This document shows positions 10,033-17,852 of a DNA stretch of 64,000 bases, piece by piece (within the stretch, counting starts at the first letter, position 1; every line of letters begins with the position of its first letter). The DNA lies in NCBI RefSeq assembly GCF_018417475.1, contig NZ_CP054856.1:2945001-3009000 (forward strand), read 5' to 3'. The translations under genes were made by a program, and so were the position numbers. The notes beneath the pieces were generated by a model. It did no database searches, had not been told where the DNA came from, and saw nothing but the letters and a program-made list of their open reading frames with translations. This DNA is from Novosphingobium decolorationis (GTDB lineage: Bacteria; Pseudomonadota; Alphaproteobacteria; Sphingomonadales; Sphingomonadaceae).

Positions 10033-10319
10033 CCAAGACCAGAACGACGCAGGGGAGCGCGAATTAAGGCTTCTGCGAAGAACTTCGCGAAAGATGTTCG
10101 CAGCACCTCCACGCGTGAGTGGGGCGCGTCAAGAATTGTGATCAACGCAACTGCGATTTGACCATGATCAAAGCCGGTTCCTGCCGCATCTGCGAGAAGA
10201 GAGTTGCCGGTCGCGCACCGCTGGCTGTCTCTGGCCCCGGTGCGAACCGCTTCTCCCCACCTTCGGGCGGCCCTACCTCGTGACGGGCCGCCTGTTTTTT
10301 GTCTGCGCGGTGCCTGCTC
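10033..10319. other. Intergenic region between PilZ gene and cydC end
   Basis: This 287-base gap holds the FNR-like box at 10158-10171 and no convincing gene. A 39-codon reading frame starts at 10164 inside the box, has no credible ribosome site and resembles nothing recognisable. The GAAGAACTTCGCGAAAG stretch near 10080 belongs to the PilZ leader. Confidence 0.5.
10158..10171. promoter_or_regulatory. Putative FNR/FnrL box upstream of the PilZ gene
   Basis: TTGAC-CATG-ATCAA differs from the FNR consensus at one base and has the same TTGAC/ATCAA pair as the cyd box at 13607. The only gene positioned to use it is the minus-strand PilZ gene, 126 bases away; cydC ends on its other side. Confidence 0.6.
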
Positions 10320-11930
10320 TCAGGCGCGGGTCAGGGCTTCGATGGGCAGGCTGTGCTGCGCCAGCGAAAGCGGATGCGGACGGTGGGAAACCAGCACCAG
10401 GCCCGTGCCCGTGCTTTGCAGCCATTCGCCAAGGCGGCGTACCAGTTCGCGTTCGGTCGCACCGTCGAGCCCTTCGGTGGGTTCGTCGAGCAGCAGCCAG
10501 GGACGCCCGGCCAGCAGCGCGCGGGCCAGCGAGAGGCGCTTGCGTTCCCCGCCCGAAAGCGGTGCGCCGTCCTCGCCCAGCATGGTGTCGAGGCCTGCGG
10601 GCAGGCGCGCGATCCTTTCGTCGAGGCAGGTAATGGTGAGCGCGGCGCGCATCGCATCCTCGGTGATTCCGGGGCGGGCGAGGCGCAGGTTGTCGGCGAT
10701 CGATCCGGCGAGCAAGGGCGCGTCCTGCGCGCTCAGCGCAAACTGGCCGCGCAAGGTATCCTCGGTGCATTCGGCCAGCGGGGCACCGTCGACCGAGATC
10801 GGCGCGGTACTTGCGCGAAGCCCGGCGAGCGCCTCAAGCGCAAGGGTCTTGCCCGAGCCGGATGTTCCCAGCAGGGCGATGTGGCTGCCCGGGGCAAAGT
10901 CGTGGGTTCCCAGCCGCAAGGGCGCGGCGAGGGGGGGCTCGCTTGGCGCTGCCGGCAAAGGTTGCTCGGCAAGGTCCAGGAGGCTTTCCAGGCGGCGCAG
11001 GCCTTCCTCGACGCGGGCCTGGCGCAGCGCAGTGCGCGAGATCGCGGCGAGCGCCTCGATGGCCGCGGTGGCGGCGAGCAGGCCAAGCGCGGCAAGCGCG
11101 GGGCCGCTCGAGGCTGTGGCAAGGACGGCGATGGCTGCCAGCGCGCCGTAGAGGAGCTGGAAGGCCGCAACACCGGCTTCCGCCCGGAACAGCGAGCGGC
11201 GCGCGGCATCGAGGCGCGCGATGGGCTCGGCCAGCTCGTCGAGAACTGTCTCGACAAGGCCATAGGCTGCGATCTCGGCGCGGGCCTGCGCCATGTCGAC
11301 ATAGCGGGCGCGCAGCTCTCCCAGCGCTTCGGCGGCCGCGCGGGCAGGCGCGGCGGTGAGGCGGCGCGACAGCGCGGTCACGGCGAAGGGAAAGACAACG
11401 AGCAGCCCTGCCAGCAGCAGCGCGGGTAGCCAGCCCGAAAGGGCGGCGAGGGCCACGCCCGCCAGCGCGGCGGCCAGGCTGCCCGGGCGCGTGGGCTGGC
11501 GCACGATGAGGTCTTCAAGCGATTCGATGTCGCCGATCAGCCGCGCGCTCGCCTCGCCTGCCGAGACATCGGGGGCACGGCGGGTGTCCTGCGCGGCGAG
11601 CAGGCGGAAGAGGCGGCTGCGCAGGTCCGCCATCGCGGTCAAGGCGGCCTTGTGCGAGAGCATGCGCTCGCCGTAGCGGCTGACCGTGCGCAGAATGGCC
11701 AGGAGGCGGATCGCGGCGCTGGGGATCAGGTAGTTGAACGCCTGCACGGCCAGGAGGCCGGAGGCGCCCGCGATGGCCGCGCCGGTCAGGAACCAGCCCG
11801 AGACCCCAAGCAGCAGCAAGCCGCTCAGCGCCGCGACCACGGCCGAGAGGGTGCCCAGACGCAGGACGCGGCGGACAGGGGCTGTCGGGCGGGCCAGTTC
11901 GACCGGATGCGAGGAGGCGGGGCGGCTCAC
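10320..11930 (-). CDS. cydC: ABC transporter CydC, cytochrome bd assembly (thiol exporter subunit)
   Basis: Half of the heterodimeric CydDC ABC exporter, which moves cysteine/glutathione to the periplasm and is needed to build cytochrome bd. The 536 residues contain an N-terminal six-helix exporter domain (about 25-290) and an ATPase domain with Walker A GTSGSGKT (355-362), LSGGERKRLSLARAL signature and Walker B WLLLDEPTEGLD. The start overlaps the cydD stop by four bases. CydC rather than CydD is inferred from order and from the WFLTGAAIAG region of its first helix. Confidence 0.92.
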   Translation of the reverse strand: MSRPASSHPVELARPTAPVRRVLRLGTLSAVVAALSGLLLLGVSGWFLTGAAIAGASGLLAVQAFNYLIPSAAIRLLAILRTVSRYGERMLSHKAALTAMADLRSRLFRLLAAQDTRRAPDVSAGEASARLIGDIESLEDLIVRQPTRPGSLAAALAGVALAALSGWLPALLLAGLLVVFPFAVTALSRRLTAAPARAAAEALGELRARYVDMAQARAEIAAYGLVETVLDELAEPIARLDAARRSLFRAEAGVAAFQLLYGALAAIAVLATASSGPALAALGLLAATAAIEALAAISRTALRQARVEEGLRRLESLLDLAEQPLPAAPSEPPLAAPLRLGTHDFAPGSHIALLGTSGSGKTLALEALAGLRASTAPISVDGAPLAECTEDTLRGQFALSAQDAPLLAGSIADNLRLARPGITEDAMRAALTITCLDERIARLPAGLDTMLGEDGAPLSGGERKRLSLARALLAGRPWLLLDEPTEGLDGATERELVRRLGEWLQSTGTGLVLVSHRPHPLSLAQHSLPIEALTRA

Positions 11931-13492
11931 AGGGCGATCTCCTGCTGGGCGATGGCCCGGACGGTTTCATCGTGGGTGGCGACAAGGAGCGCCCGCTCGC
12001 GGGAAAGTTCCTGCAGCACGGCCACGATCTGCGCGGCGCTGGCGGCATCGAGGTCGGCGGTGGGCTCGTCGCACAGGAGCAGCGGGCGGCCTGAAAGCAG
12101 CGCGCGGGCCAGCCCGATCCGGCGTCGCTCGCCGCCCGAGAGGCCCGAGCCCTTGTGGTCGATGACAAGGTCGAGCCCGCCGCGCTTCTCCAGCAGCGGG
12201 CCAAGGCCGACCCTGCGGGCGGCGACCAGGACGGCGGCATCGCAGGCCTCAGGCGCGGCAAGCGCGAGATTGCGGCGCAGCGAGCCGGGCAGCAGCAGCG
12301 GGCGCTGCGCGGCCCAGGCCACGTCGGCGCGATCGAGAGGATGTCCGGCAAGGGTCGTGATCCGGCCCGAGGGGACCTCGATCTGCCCGGCGATGGCGGC
12401 CAGCGTGCTGGTCTTGCCGCTGCCCGAGGGGCCGCTCAAGGCCACGATGCCCGTGCGTGGCAGGCGCAGGTCGACAGGCCCGATGCAGACGGTGGGCCAG
12501 GTCAGGATCAGCCCTTCGACAACGAGGCCGTCGAAGGGAGAGGGCGCCGCGGTGGGCGTGCTGGACGCTTCCTCCACCTCGTCCTGCCCGGGCGCATACT
12601 CGGCCAGCGCGCTCTCGGCGGCCTCGCCCATCTGCTTCTCGTGGTAGGCGGCGGCAAGGCGGCGCATGGGCAGGTAGACCTCCGGCGCCATGGCGAGCGC
12701 AAAGAAGGCGCGGCCCAGCGTCAGCGGCTCGGGCGGGGTGAAGGGCAGGAGGCCCAGCAGCGCGAAGCCGCAGTAGATCGCCACGAGCGCAACCGCGATG
12801 GCCGCGAAGAATTCAAGCACCGCGCTCGACAGGAAGGCGGCGCGCAGCACCGCGACGGTGCGGGTCGCCACGCCGTGGGTGGCGTCCTCGACCTGGCGGG
12901 CGATGCGGGCCTGCGCGCCGTAGTGCCGGATGAGAGGAAGATGCCGGACCCGGTCGACGAAGAGGCCGGAGAGCGCGGCCAGCGCGTCGAGCTGACGTTC
13001 CGAGGCCCGCCGCGCGGCGGTTCCGGCAAAGATCATGCCGACCACGAAGGGCAGCAGCGTGGCGAGCAGGATCAGCGCGGAGAACCAGCTCGCCAGGGCA
13101 ATGAGGCCGATGGCAAGGAGCGGGCCGACCACCGCCGAGACGCGGGCCGGCTGGAAGCGGGCACCGTGCTCCTCGATGGCCTGGACGTGGTCGATGGCCA
13201 GCGCCGCGCTGGTTCCCGCACTGACCGGTGCGGGGAGGCGCCCCCCAAGCAGGCGCGACATCGCGGCGCGGCGCCAAAGGTTTGCACCGATTTGCGCACC
13301 AGGCATTGCGAAATGGTGCACGAGGAGGACGCTGCTGGCGCGCAGGAGCGCTCCTCCTGCAAGGCAGACGAGCCAGCCAAAGAGGGCCGTACCCGCCACA
13401 AGTGCTTCCACGCCGCCGGAAATTCCCCAGGAAAACAGGGCCGCACCGAGGATATCGAGGGCGCAGAACTGCCCGGCTCTTTTGGGTTTCAT
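11927..13492 (-). CDS. cydD: ABC transporter CydD, cytochrome bd assembly (thiol exporter subunit)
   Basis: Partner of CydC. The 521 residues form a membrane domain (about 12-260) followed by an ATPase domain with Walker A GPSGSGKT (354-361), LSGGERRRIGLARAL signature and Walker B LLLCDEPTADLD. The N-terminus MKPKRAGQFCALDILGAAL is shorter than in enterobacterial CydD (about 590). It is the first gene of cydDC, divergent from cydABX across a 197-base gap that carries one FNR box. Confidence 0.92.
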   Translation of the reverse strand: MKPKRAGQFCALDILGAALFSWGISGGVEALVAGTALFGWLVCLAGGALLRASSVLLVHHFAMPGAQIGANLWRRAAMSRLLGGRLPAPVSAGTSAALAIDHVQAIEEHGARFQPARVSAVVGPLLAIGLIALASWFSALILLATLLPFVVGMIFAGTAARRASERQLDALAALSGLFVDRVRHLPLIRHYGAQARIARQVEDATHGVATRTVAVLRAAFLSSAVLEFFAAIAVALVAIYCGFALLGLLPFTPPEPLTLGRAFFALAMAPEVYLPMRRLAAAYHEKQMGEAAESALAEYAPGQDEVEEASSTPTAAPSPFDGLVVEGLILTWPTVCIGPVDLRLPRTGIVALSGPSGSGKTSTLAAIAGQIEVPSGRITTLAGHPLDRADVAWAAQRPLLLPGSLRRNLALAAPEACDAAVLVAARRVGLGPLLEKRGGLDLVIDHKGSGLSGGERRRIGLARALLSGRPLLLCDEPTADLDAASAAQIVAVLQELSRERALLVATHDETVRAIAQQEIAL

Positions 13493-13606
13493 AAATCGGC
13501 AACTGTGTAAGTGATATTGACTCGAGACCTGGCGAGGCCTAGGCGGGGGCTATTGAGTGCAAGCGCGTGACGCAAGTGCCGCGTTCGAGCACGCCGCTAC
13601 TTGGGA

Positions 13607-13620
13607 TTGACTGCGATCAA
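13607..13620. promoter_or_regulatory. FNR/FnrL box between cydDC and cydABX
   Basis: TTGAC-TGCG-ATCAA, a one-mismatch FNR site, ends 69 bases before the cydA ATG and 114 bases before the cydD start. The spacing to cydA matches that of the ccoN box to ccoN, so cydA is its more likely target; cydDC could share it. Confidence 0.75.
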
Positions 13621-13689
13621 TGCCCGGAATGCCTTTGCACTCCAAGGGGCTACGCACGGATCGCACCAGAAATGCAAAGGTGACCCCCC

Positions 13690-15276
13690 ATGATCGACTT
13701 CGCTGTCGTCGAATTGTCACGCCTTCAGTTCGCCCTCACGGCACTCTACCACTTCCTTTTCGTCCCGCTCACCCTTGGCCTCTCCTTCATGCTGGTCATC
13801 ATGGAGAGCGTCTATGTCATCACCGGACGGCCGATCTGGCGCGACATCACGCGCTTCTGGTCCAAGTTGTTCGGCATCAACTTCGTCCTGGGGGTCGCCA
13901 CCGGCCTCACCATGGAGTTCGAGTTCGGGACCAACTGGTCCTATTACTCGCACTACGTGGGCGACATCTTCGGCGCGCCGCTCGCGATCGAGGGCCTCAT
14001 GGCCTTCTTCCTGGAAGCGACCTTCGTGGGCCTCATGTTCTTTGGCTGGGATCGCCTCTCCAAGCGCGGCCACTTGCTGACGACGATCATGGTGGCGCTG
14101 GGCTCCAACCTCTCGGCGCTGTGGATCCTCATCGCCAACGGCTGGATGCAGCACCCGACCGGTTCGAGCTTCAACCCCGACACCATGCGCATGGAGGTGA
14201 CGAGCTTCTTCGACGTCGTCTTCAACCCGGTGGCGCAGGCCAAGTTCGTCCACACCGTGAGCGCGGGCTACGTGACCGCCAGCGTCTTCGTCCTGGGCGT
14301 TTCCTCGTACTACCTGCTGCGTGGCCGCTTCCTGGAGCTTGCCAAGCGCAGCTTCACCGTGGCCGCCGCGTTCGGCCTGGCTTCCTCGCTCTCGGTCGTC
14401 GTGCTGGGCGATGAAAGCGGCTATGCGCTGGGCGACAACCAGCAGATGAAGCTCGCCGCGATGGAAGGCATGTGGCACACCGAGGCCAGCCCCGCAGGCC
14501 TCTCGGTCATCGCCTACCCTTCGCAGGAAAGGCGTGAGACGCTCTTCGAGGTCAAGGTACCCTACGTGCTGGGCCTGATCGCCACGCGCTCGCTGACCGG
14601 CCAGGTCGAGGGCATCTATCCCCTCGTCGCCGAGGCCCGTGACCGCATCGAGAACGGCCTTGTCGCCTATGATGCGGTCGAGAAGCTGAAGCTCGATCCC
14701 AGGGACACCGCCGCGCGCGCGCAGTGGGAGACCGCCAAGAACGATCTTGGTTACGCGATGCTGCTCAAGCGCTACGTCGCCGATCCGCGCACGGCCGATG
14801 CGGTGACCATCGACAAGGCGGCCTGGGACACCGTGCCCGAAGTGCCCGTCCTGTTCTGGGGCTTCCGCGCCATGGCGGGCATCGGTTTCGTTCTCATCGC
14901 CTTCTTTGCGACCGCCTTCGCGCTCTCCTCGACGCGTCGGTTCGACAAGCGCTGGTTCCTGCGCGCGGCTCTCTTCGTCATGCCGCTGCCCTGGCTGGCT
15001 GCGGAGCTGGGCTGGATCGTCGCCGAAGTCGGGCGCCAGCCCTGGGCGGTCGACGGAGTGCTGCCGACGTTCCTCGCCAACTCCAGCCTGACCGTGCCGC
15101 AACTGTGGACCACGATTGCCGGCTTCACGCTCCTTTATGGCGCGCTGGCGGTGATCGAGGTGCGCCTCATGCTCGCCTCGATCCGCAAGGGGCCGGAGGA
15201 ATACCGCCCCTGGCGCCCGGGCCGCGAAGAGCCCGCCGAAGTCGCGACGGCCTACACCGCCGTCCCCGCGGAATGA
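13690..15276 (+). CDS. cydA: cytochrome bd ubiquinol oxidase subunit I
   Basis: Haem-carrying subunit of the bd oxidase: it oxidises ubiquinol and reduces O2 at high affinity without pumping protons. The 528-residue membrane protein begins with the family N-terminus (LSRLQFALTALYHFLFVPLTLG) and carries the GRQPWAVDGVLPT motif near residue 447, plus a periplasmic Q-loop of the long type. AAAGGTGA precedes ATG 13690. It is the first gene of cydABX, with cydB 18 bases downstream. Confidence 0.97.
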   Translation: MIDFAVVELSRLQFALTALYHFLFVPLTLGLSFMLVIMESVYVITGRPIWRDITRFWSKLFGINFVLGVATGLTMEFEFGTNWSYYSHYVGDIFGAPLAIEGLMAFFLEATFVGLMFFGWDRLSKRGHLLTTIMVALGSNLSALWILIANGWMQHPTGSSFNPDTMRMEVTSFFDVVFNPVAQAKFVHTVSAGYVTASVFVLGVSSYYLLRGRFLELAKRSFTVAAAFGLASSLSVVVLGDESGYALGDNQQMKLAAMEGMWHTEASPAGLSVIAYPSQERRETLFEVKVPYVLGLIATRSLTGQVEGIYPLVAEARDRIENGLVAYDAVEKLKLDPRDTAARAQWETAKNDLGYAMLLKRYVADPRTADAVTIDKAAWDTVPEVPVLFWGFRAMAGIGFVLIAFFATAFALSSTRRFDKRWFLRAALFVMPLPWLAAELGWIVAEVGRQPWAVDGVLPTFLANSSLTVPQLWTTIAGFTLLYGALAVIEVRLMLASIRKGPEEYRPWRPGREEPAEVATAYTAVPAE

Positions 15277-15294
15277 TCTGAAAGGACAGATGAA

Positions 15295-16446
15295 ATGCCT
15301 TTCGTACCTCTCGATTACGAAACCCTGCGCCTGATCTGGTGGCTGCTCCTGGGCGTGCTCCTGATCGGCTTTGCGATTGCCGATGGCTTTGACCTTGGCG
15401 TGGCTGCCCTCCTGCCGTTCGTGGGCAAGACCGATGTCGAGCGGCGCCAGGTGATCAACACCATTGGCGCCACCTGGGAGGGGAACCAAGTCTGGTTCAT
15501 CCTCGCGGGCGGCGCGATCTTCGCGGCCTGGCCCTTCGTCTACGCGGTGAGCTTCTCGGGGTTCTATCTTGCCATGTTCCTGGTGCTGGCCGCGCTGATC
15601 CTGCGTCCGGTGGGCTTCAAGTACCGCTCCAAGAAGGCCGATCCGGCCTGGCGTTCGCGCTGGGACTGGGCGCTGTTCGTGGGCGGCTTCGTGCCCGCGC
15701 TGGTCTTCGGCGTGGCGGTTGGCAACGTGCTCCTGGGCGCGCCCTTCCGGCTCGATAGCGACCTTCGCACGTTCTACGAAGGCTCGCTGCTGGGGCTTTT
15801 CACCCCCTTCTCGCTGCTGACGGGCCTGCTGTCGGTGACGATGCTGGTGCTGCATGGCGCAGGCTGGCTCAGCCTCAAGCTGGAAGAGGGCCCGGTGCTC
15901 GACCGAGCCCTGAAGTTCGGCAAGATCGCTGCGCTTGCCTCGCTCGTGCTGTTCGTGCTGGGCGGCGTCTTCGTGGCCTACGGCGACATGGGTTACCGCC
16001 TTGCCGCCGAGGCCGATCCGGCTGGCCCCTCCAACCCGCACCTGACGGGCGCGGTGGCCGCAACGGGTGCCTGGCTCGACAACTACGCCGCGCACCCCTG
16101 GATGCTGATCGCCCCCGTGCTGGGCCTCCTTGGCCCGATCCTCGCGTTCCTCGGCATTTCGGGGCGCAAGCACGTGCTGGTCTTTACAGGTTCGACGCTG
16201 GCGAACGTGGGCATCATCGCCACCGTGGGGCTCTCGATGTTCCCCTTCATCCTGCCCAGTTCCATCGATCCGGCCTCGAGCCTGACCTTGTGGAACGCCT
16301 CCTCGAGCCAGGGCACGCTGTTCATCATGCTGCTCGTCACGCTCATCTTCCTGCCGATCGTGCTTCTCTACACCGCCTGGGCCTACAAGGTGATGTTCGG
16401 CCGCGTGACCGATGAGGAAGTCCGTCTCAACCCCGATTTCTACTGA
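15295..16446 (+). CDS. cydB: cytochrome bd ubiquinol oxidase subunit II
   Basis: Second integral subunit of the bd oxidase, structurally paired with CydA. The 383 residues show the CydB opening (DYETLRLIWWLLLGVLLIGFAIADGFDLG), the conserved TIGATWEGNQVWFILAGGA segment and about nine membrane helices. It is preceded by AAAGGACAG and followed 12 bases later by cydX. Confidence 0.97.
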   Translation: MPFVPLDYETLRLIWWLLLGVLLIGFAIADGFDLGVAALLPFVGKTDVERRQVINTIGATWEGNQVWFILAGGAIFAAWPFVYAVSFSGFYLAMFLVLAALILRPVGFKYRSKKADPAWRSRWDWALFVGGFVPALVFGVAVGNVLLGAPFRLDSDLRTFYEGSLLGLFTPFSLLTGLLSVTMLVLHGAGWLSLKLEEGPVLDRALKFGKIAALASLVLFVLGGVFVAYGDMGYRLAAEADPAGPSNPHLTGAVAATGAWLDNYAAHPWMLIAPVLGLLGPILAFLGISGRKHVLVFTGSTLANVGIIATVGLSMFPFILPSSIDPASSLTLWNASSSQGTLFIMLLVTLIFLPIVLLYTAWAYKVMFGRVTDEEVRLNPDFY

Positions 16447-16458
16447 GGAGTTCGACCC

Positions 16459-16575
16459 ATGTGGTATTTTGCCTGGATCCTGGGTGTGGGCCTTGCCGTC
16501 AGCTTCGGCGTCATCAACGGCGTGTGGCACGAGTTCCACTCCGACCCGTCCGAGGACCGTACCGTCCTCGACTGA
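16459..16575 (+). CDS. cydX: cytochrome bd small subunit CydX
   Basis: A 38-residue single-helix protein beginning MWYFAWILGVGLAVSFGVIN, almost the same as the N-terminus of known CydX/YbgT proteins, with a short acidic tail. CydX stabilises the haems of CydAB. It has a GAGGAG ribosome site (16444-16449) formed at the cydB stop and ends just before an intrinsic terminator. Confidence 0.95.
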   Translation: MWYFAWILGVGLAVSFGVINGVWHEFHSDPSEDRTVLD

Positions 16576-16596
16576 GCGCGGGTTTGCCTGACCAGA

Positions 16597-16633
16597 ACGC
16601 CGCCTGTGTCCCGAGGGATGCAGGCGGCGTTTT
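16597..16633 (+). terminator. Intrinsic terminator of cydABX
   Basis: A perfect 10-bp stem ACGCCGCCTG/CAGGCGGCGT (16597-16606 and 16621-16630) with a 14-base loop is followed by TTTCGT. It lies 21 bases after the cydX stop. Confidence 0.85.
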
Positions 16634-16658
16634 CGTGTGGGAGGAGGACGTCTTTTTC

Positions 16659-16771
16659 CAAGGGGCCATCGCCCCTTGACCCCATACCGGGCGACCTCAC
16701 CATATTCGGCCACGGCGGCGCGTGGGAGGTGAGGTAGACGGTATGGGGAGCCCGAGGGCGATGGCCCTCGG
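16659..16771 (+). repeat. 113-bp palindromic intergenic repeat, copy A
   Basis: The element starts with CAAGGGGC-CATC-GCCCCTTG and ends with CCGAGGGC-GATG-GCCCTCGG, two short hairpins whose cores are reverse complements of one another. Between them lie CCTCACC...GGTGAGG and, in this copy, CCCCATACC...GGTATGGGG, also inverted. Three more copies of exactly 113 bp lie at 32241, 38963 and 60575. This copy sits between convergent gene ends (cydX and the sulfur operon). Confidence 0.9.
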
Positions 16772-16864
16772 AATCCTGTCCTGGTCGTCCTGCCCTGTTC
16801 GCCAAGCTGGCAGATACAAAGATCCCGGCCGAGGCCGGGATCATGTTCTCTCAGGTAACGCGCC

Positions 16865-17026
16865 TCAGTGCGTGGCGGCCGTTTCCGCCCGCGCCTTGCG
16901 CCACCTCTGGAAGGTCTTTTCCGAGATGCCGCCGACCTCGCGGCAGCTTTCGACCACGCCCTTGCCCTGCGCGATGAGGGCGAGGATCGCCTGGCACCTG
17001 GCCTCCTTGTCGGGGATCGCGCTCAC
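16865..17026 (-). CDS. Mini helix-turn-helix protein at the end of the sulfur operon
   Basis: A 53-residue reading frame starting at a GTG that overlaps the stop of the TSUP gene (GTGA). The sequence SAIPDKEARCQAILALIAQGKGV...SCREVGGISEKTFQRWRKARAE reads as a helix-turn-helix like those of small terminase or transposase N-terminal domains, with Trp42 and basic residues in the recognition helix. It has two cysteines (11 and 28). Translation coupling to the TSUP gene suggests it is real. I do not recognise a named family; a regulatory role or a mobile-element remnant are both possible. Confidence 0.6.
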   Translation of the reverse strand: MSAIPDKEARCQAILALIAQGKGVVESCREVGGISEKTFQRWRKARAETAATH

Positions 17027-17814
17027 AGGACGCCGCCGGACTTCAGCAGCATGTAGATGGCGACGACGAAGATGAGGACGGCAAAGACCGTGGTGAGCAG
17101 GCCCTGGCCGGAGAGGCGCCGGGCGGTCCAGGTGCCGCCAAAGCCGCCGAGTACGCCCCCTGCGATGAGAACGGCGGCCAGCATCCAGTCGACGAGGCCC
17201 GAGAGCGCGTAGTTGGCCGCGGTGGTGAGGCCAAAGGCGGTTACCGCGACGAGGCTGGTGCCCACCGCGTTGATCATCGGCATCGAGGTCGAGGCGATCA
17301 GGCCGGGCACGATGAGGAAGCCTCCACCGATCCCGAAGAAGCCCGAGAAGGCTCCGGTGCCAAGTCCGAAGCCCAGCACCTTGGGGGCGTTCTCGCGATT
17401 GCACTGCGCGCCGGGGATGCCCATGTTGCGCCGTCCCCGGATCATCAGGCCGCCCACCACCATCATCACGAGCGCGAAGAGGAAGAGCAGTTTCTGCCCG
17501 TCGATGGCCTTGCCCAGGGTCGAGCCGAGGAAGGCGCCGAAGATCCCGGCAAAGGCGTACATCCCCCCGCAGCGCCACTTCACGTTGCCCGAGCGCGCGT
17601 GCTGGATGAGCCCGGTTGCCGCGTTGATCGCCACGGCAAAGGCGCTTGTCCCGATGGCGACGTGGGGGCTGGGCACGCCGACAAGATAGACCATCAGCGG
17701 CACGGCCAGGATCGAGCCGCCCCCACCGACAAGGCCCAGGGTGAAGCCCACGAGAACGCCCGAGAAGGCGCCGAGGAGCAGGTAGGCGAGGTCGATGTGG
17801 GAGGCGTCGGGCAT
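17023..17814 (-). CDS. TSUP-family (TauE/SafE) sulfur-compound exporter
   Basis: Inner-membrane transporter of the TauE/SafE family, which moves sulfite, thiosulfate or other sulfur organics. The 263 residues have about eight helices and the two TSUP repeats, marked by GFTLGLVGGGGSILAVPLM near the N-terminus and FSGFFGIGGGFLIVPGL in the middle. It lies 38 bases downstream of the SQR fusion gene on the same strand, which points to export of sulfite or thiosulfate made by sulfide oxidation. Confidence 0.9.
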   Translation of the reverse strand: MPDASHIDLAYLLLGAFSGVLVGFTLGLVGGGGSILAVPLMVYLVGVPSPHVAIGTSAFAVAINAATGLIQHARSGNVKWRCGGMYAFAGIFGAFLGSTLGKAIDGQKLLFLFALVMMVVGGLMIRGRRNMGIPGAQCNRENAPKVLGFGLGTGAFSGFFGIGGGFLIVPGLIASTSMPMINAVGTSLVAVTAFGLTTAANYALSGLVDWMLAAVLIAGGVLGGFGGTWTARRLSGQGLLTTVFAVLIFVVAIYMLLKSGGVL

Positions 17815-17852
17815 GGCAGTGGACCGGTTCAGCTGGGGGAGGGATCAGGCGT

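Noticed and set aside
10164-10283. A 39-codon frame starting MIKAGSCRICEKR
   Set aside because: It starts inside the FNR-like box, has no ribosome site and no recognisable family; the CxxC pair is not enough.
13717-16713. A 998-codon open frame on the minus strand antisense to cydABX
   Set aside because: It lies opposite three certain genes, consists mostly of His, Arg, Gly, Asp and Glu codons and has no family similarity; it results from the strong third-position GC bias.
16743-17075. Short frames beginning MGSPRAMALG, also seen within copies B, C and D
   Set aside because: The peptide is a translation of the right-hand hairpin of the 113-bp repeat; identical starts at unrelated places show it is a repeat artefact.
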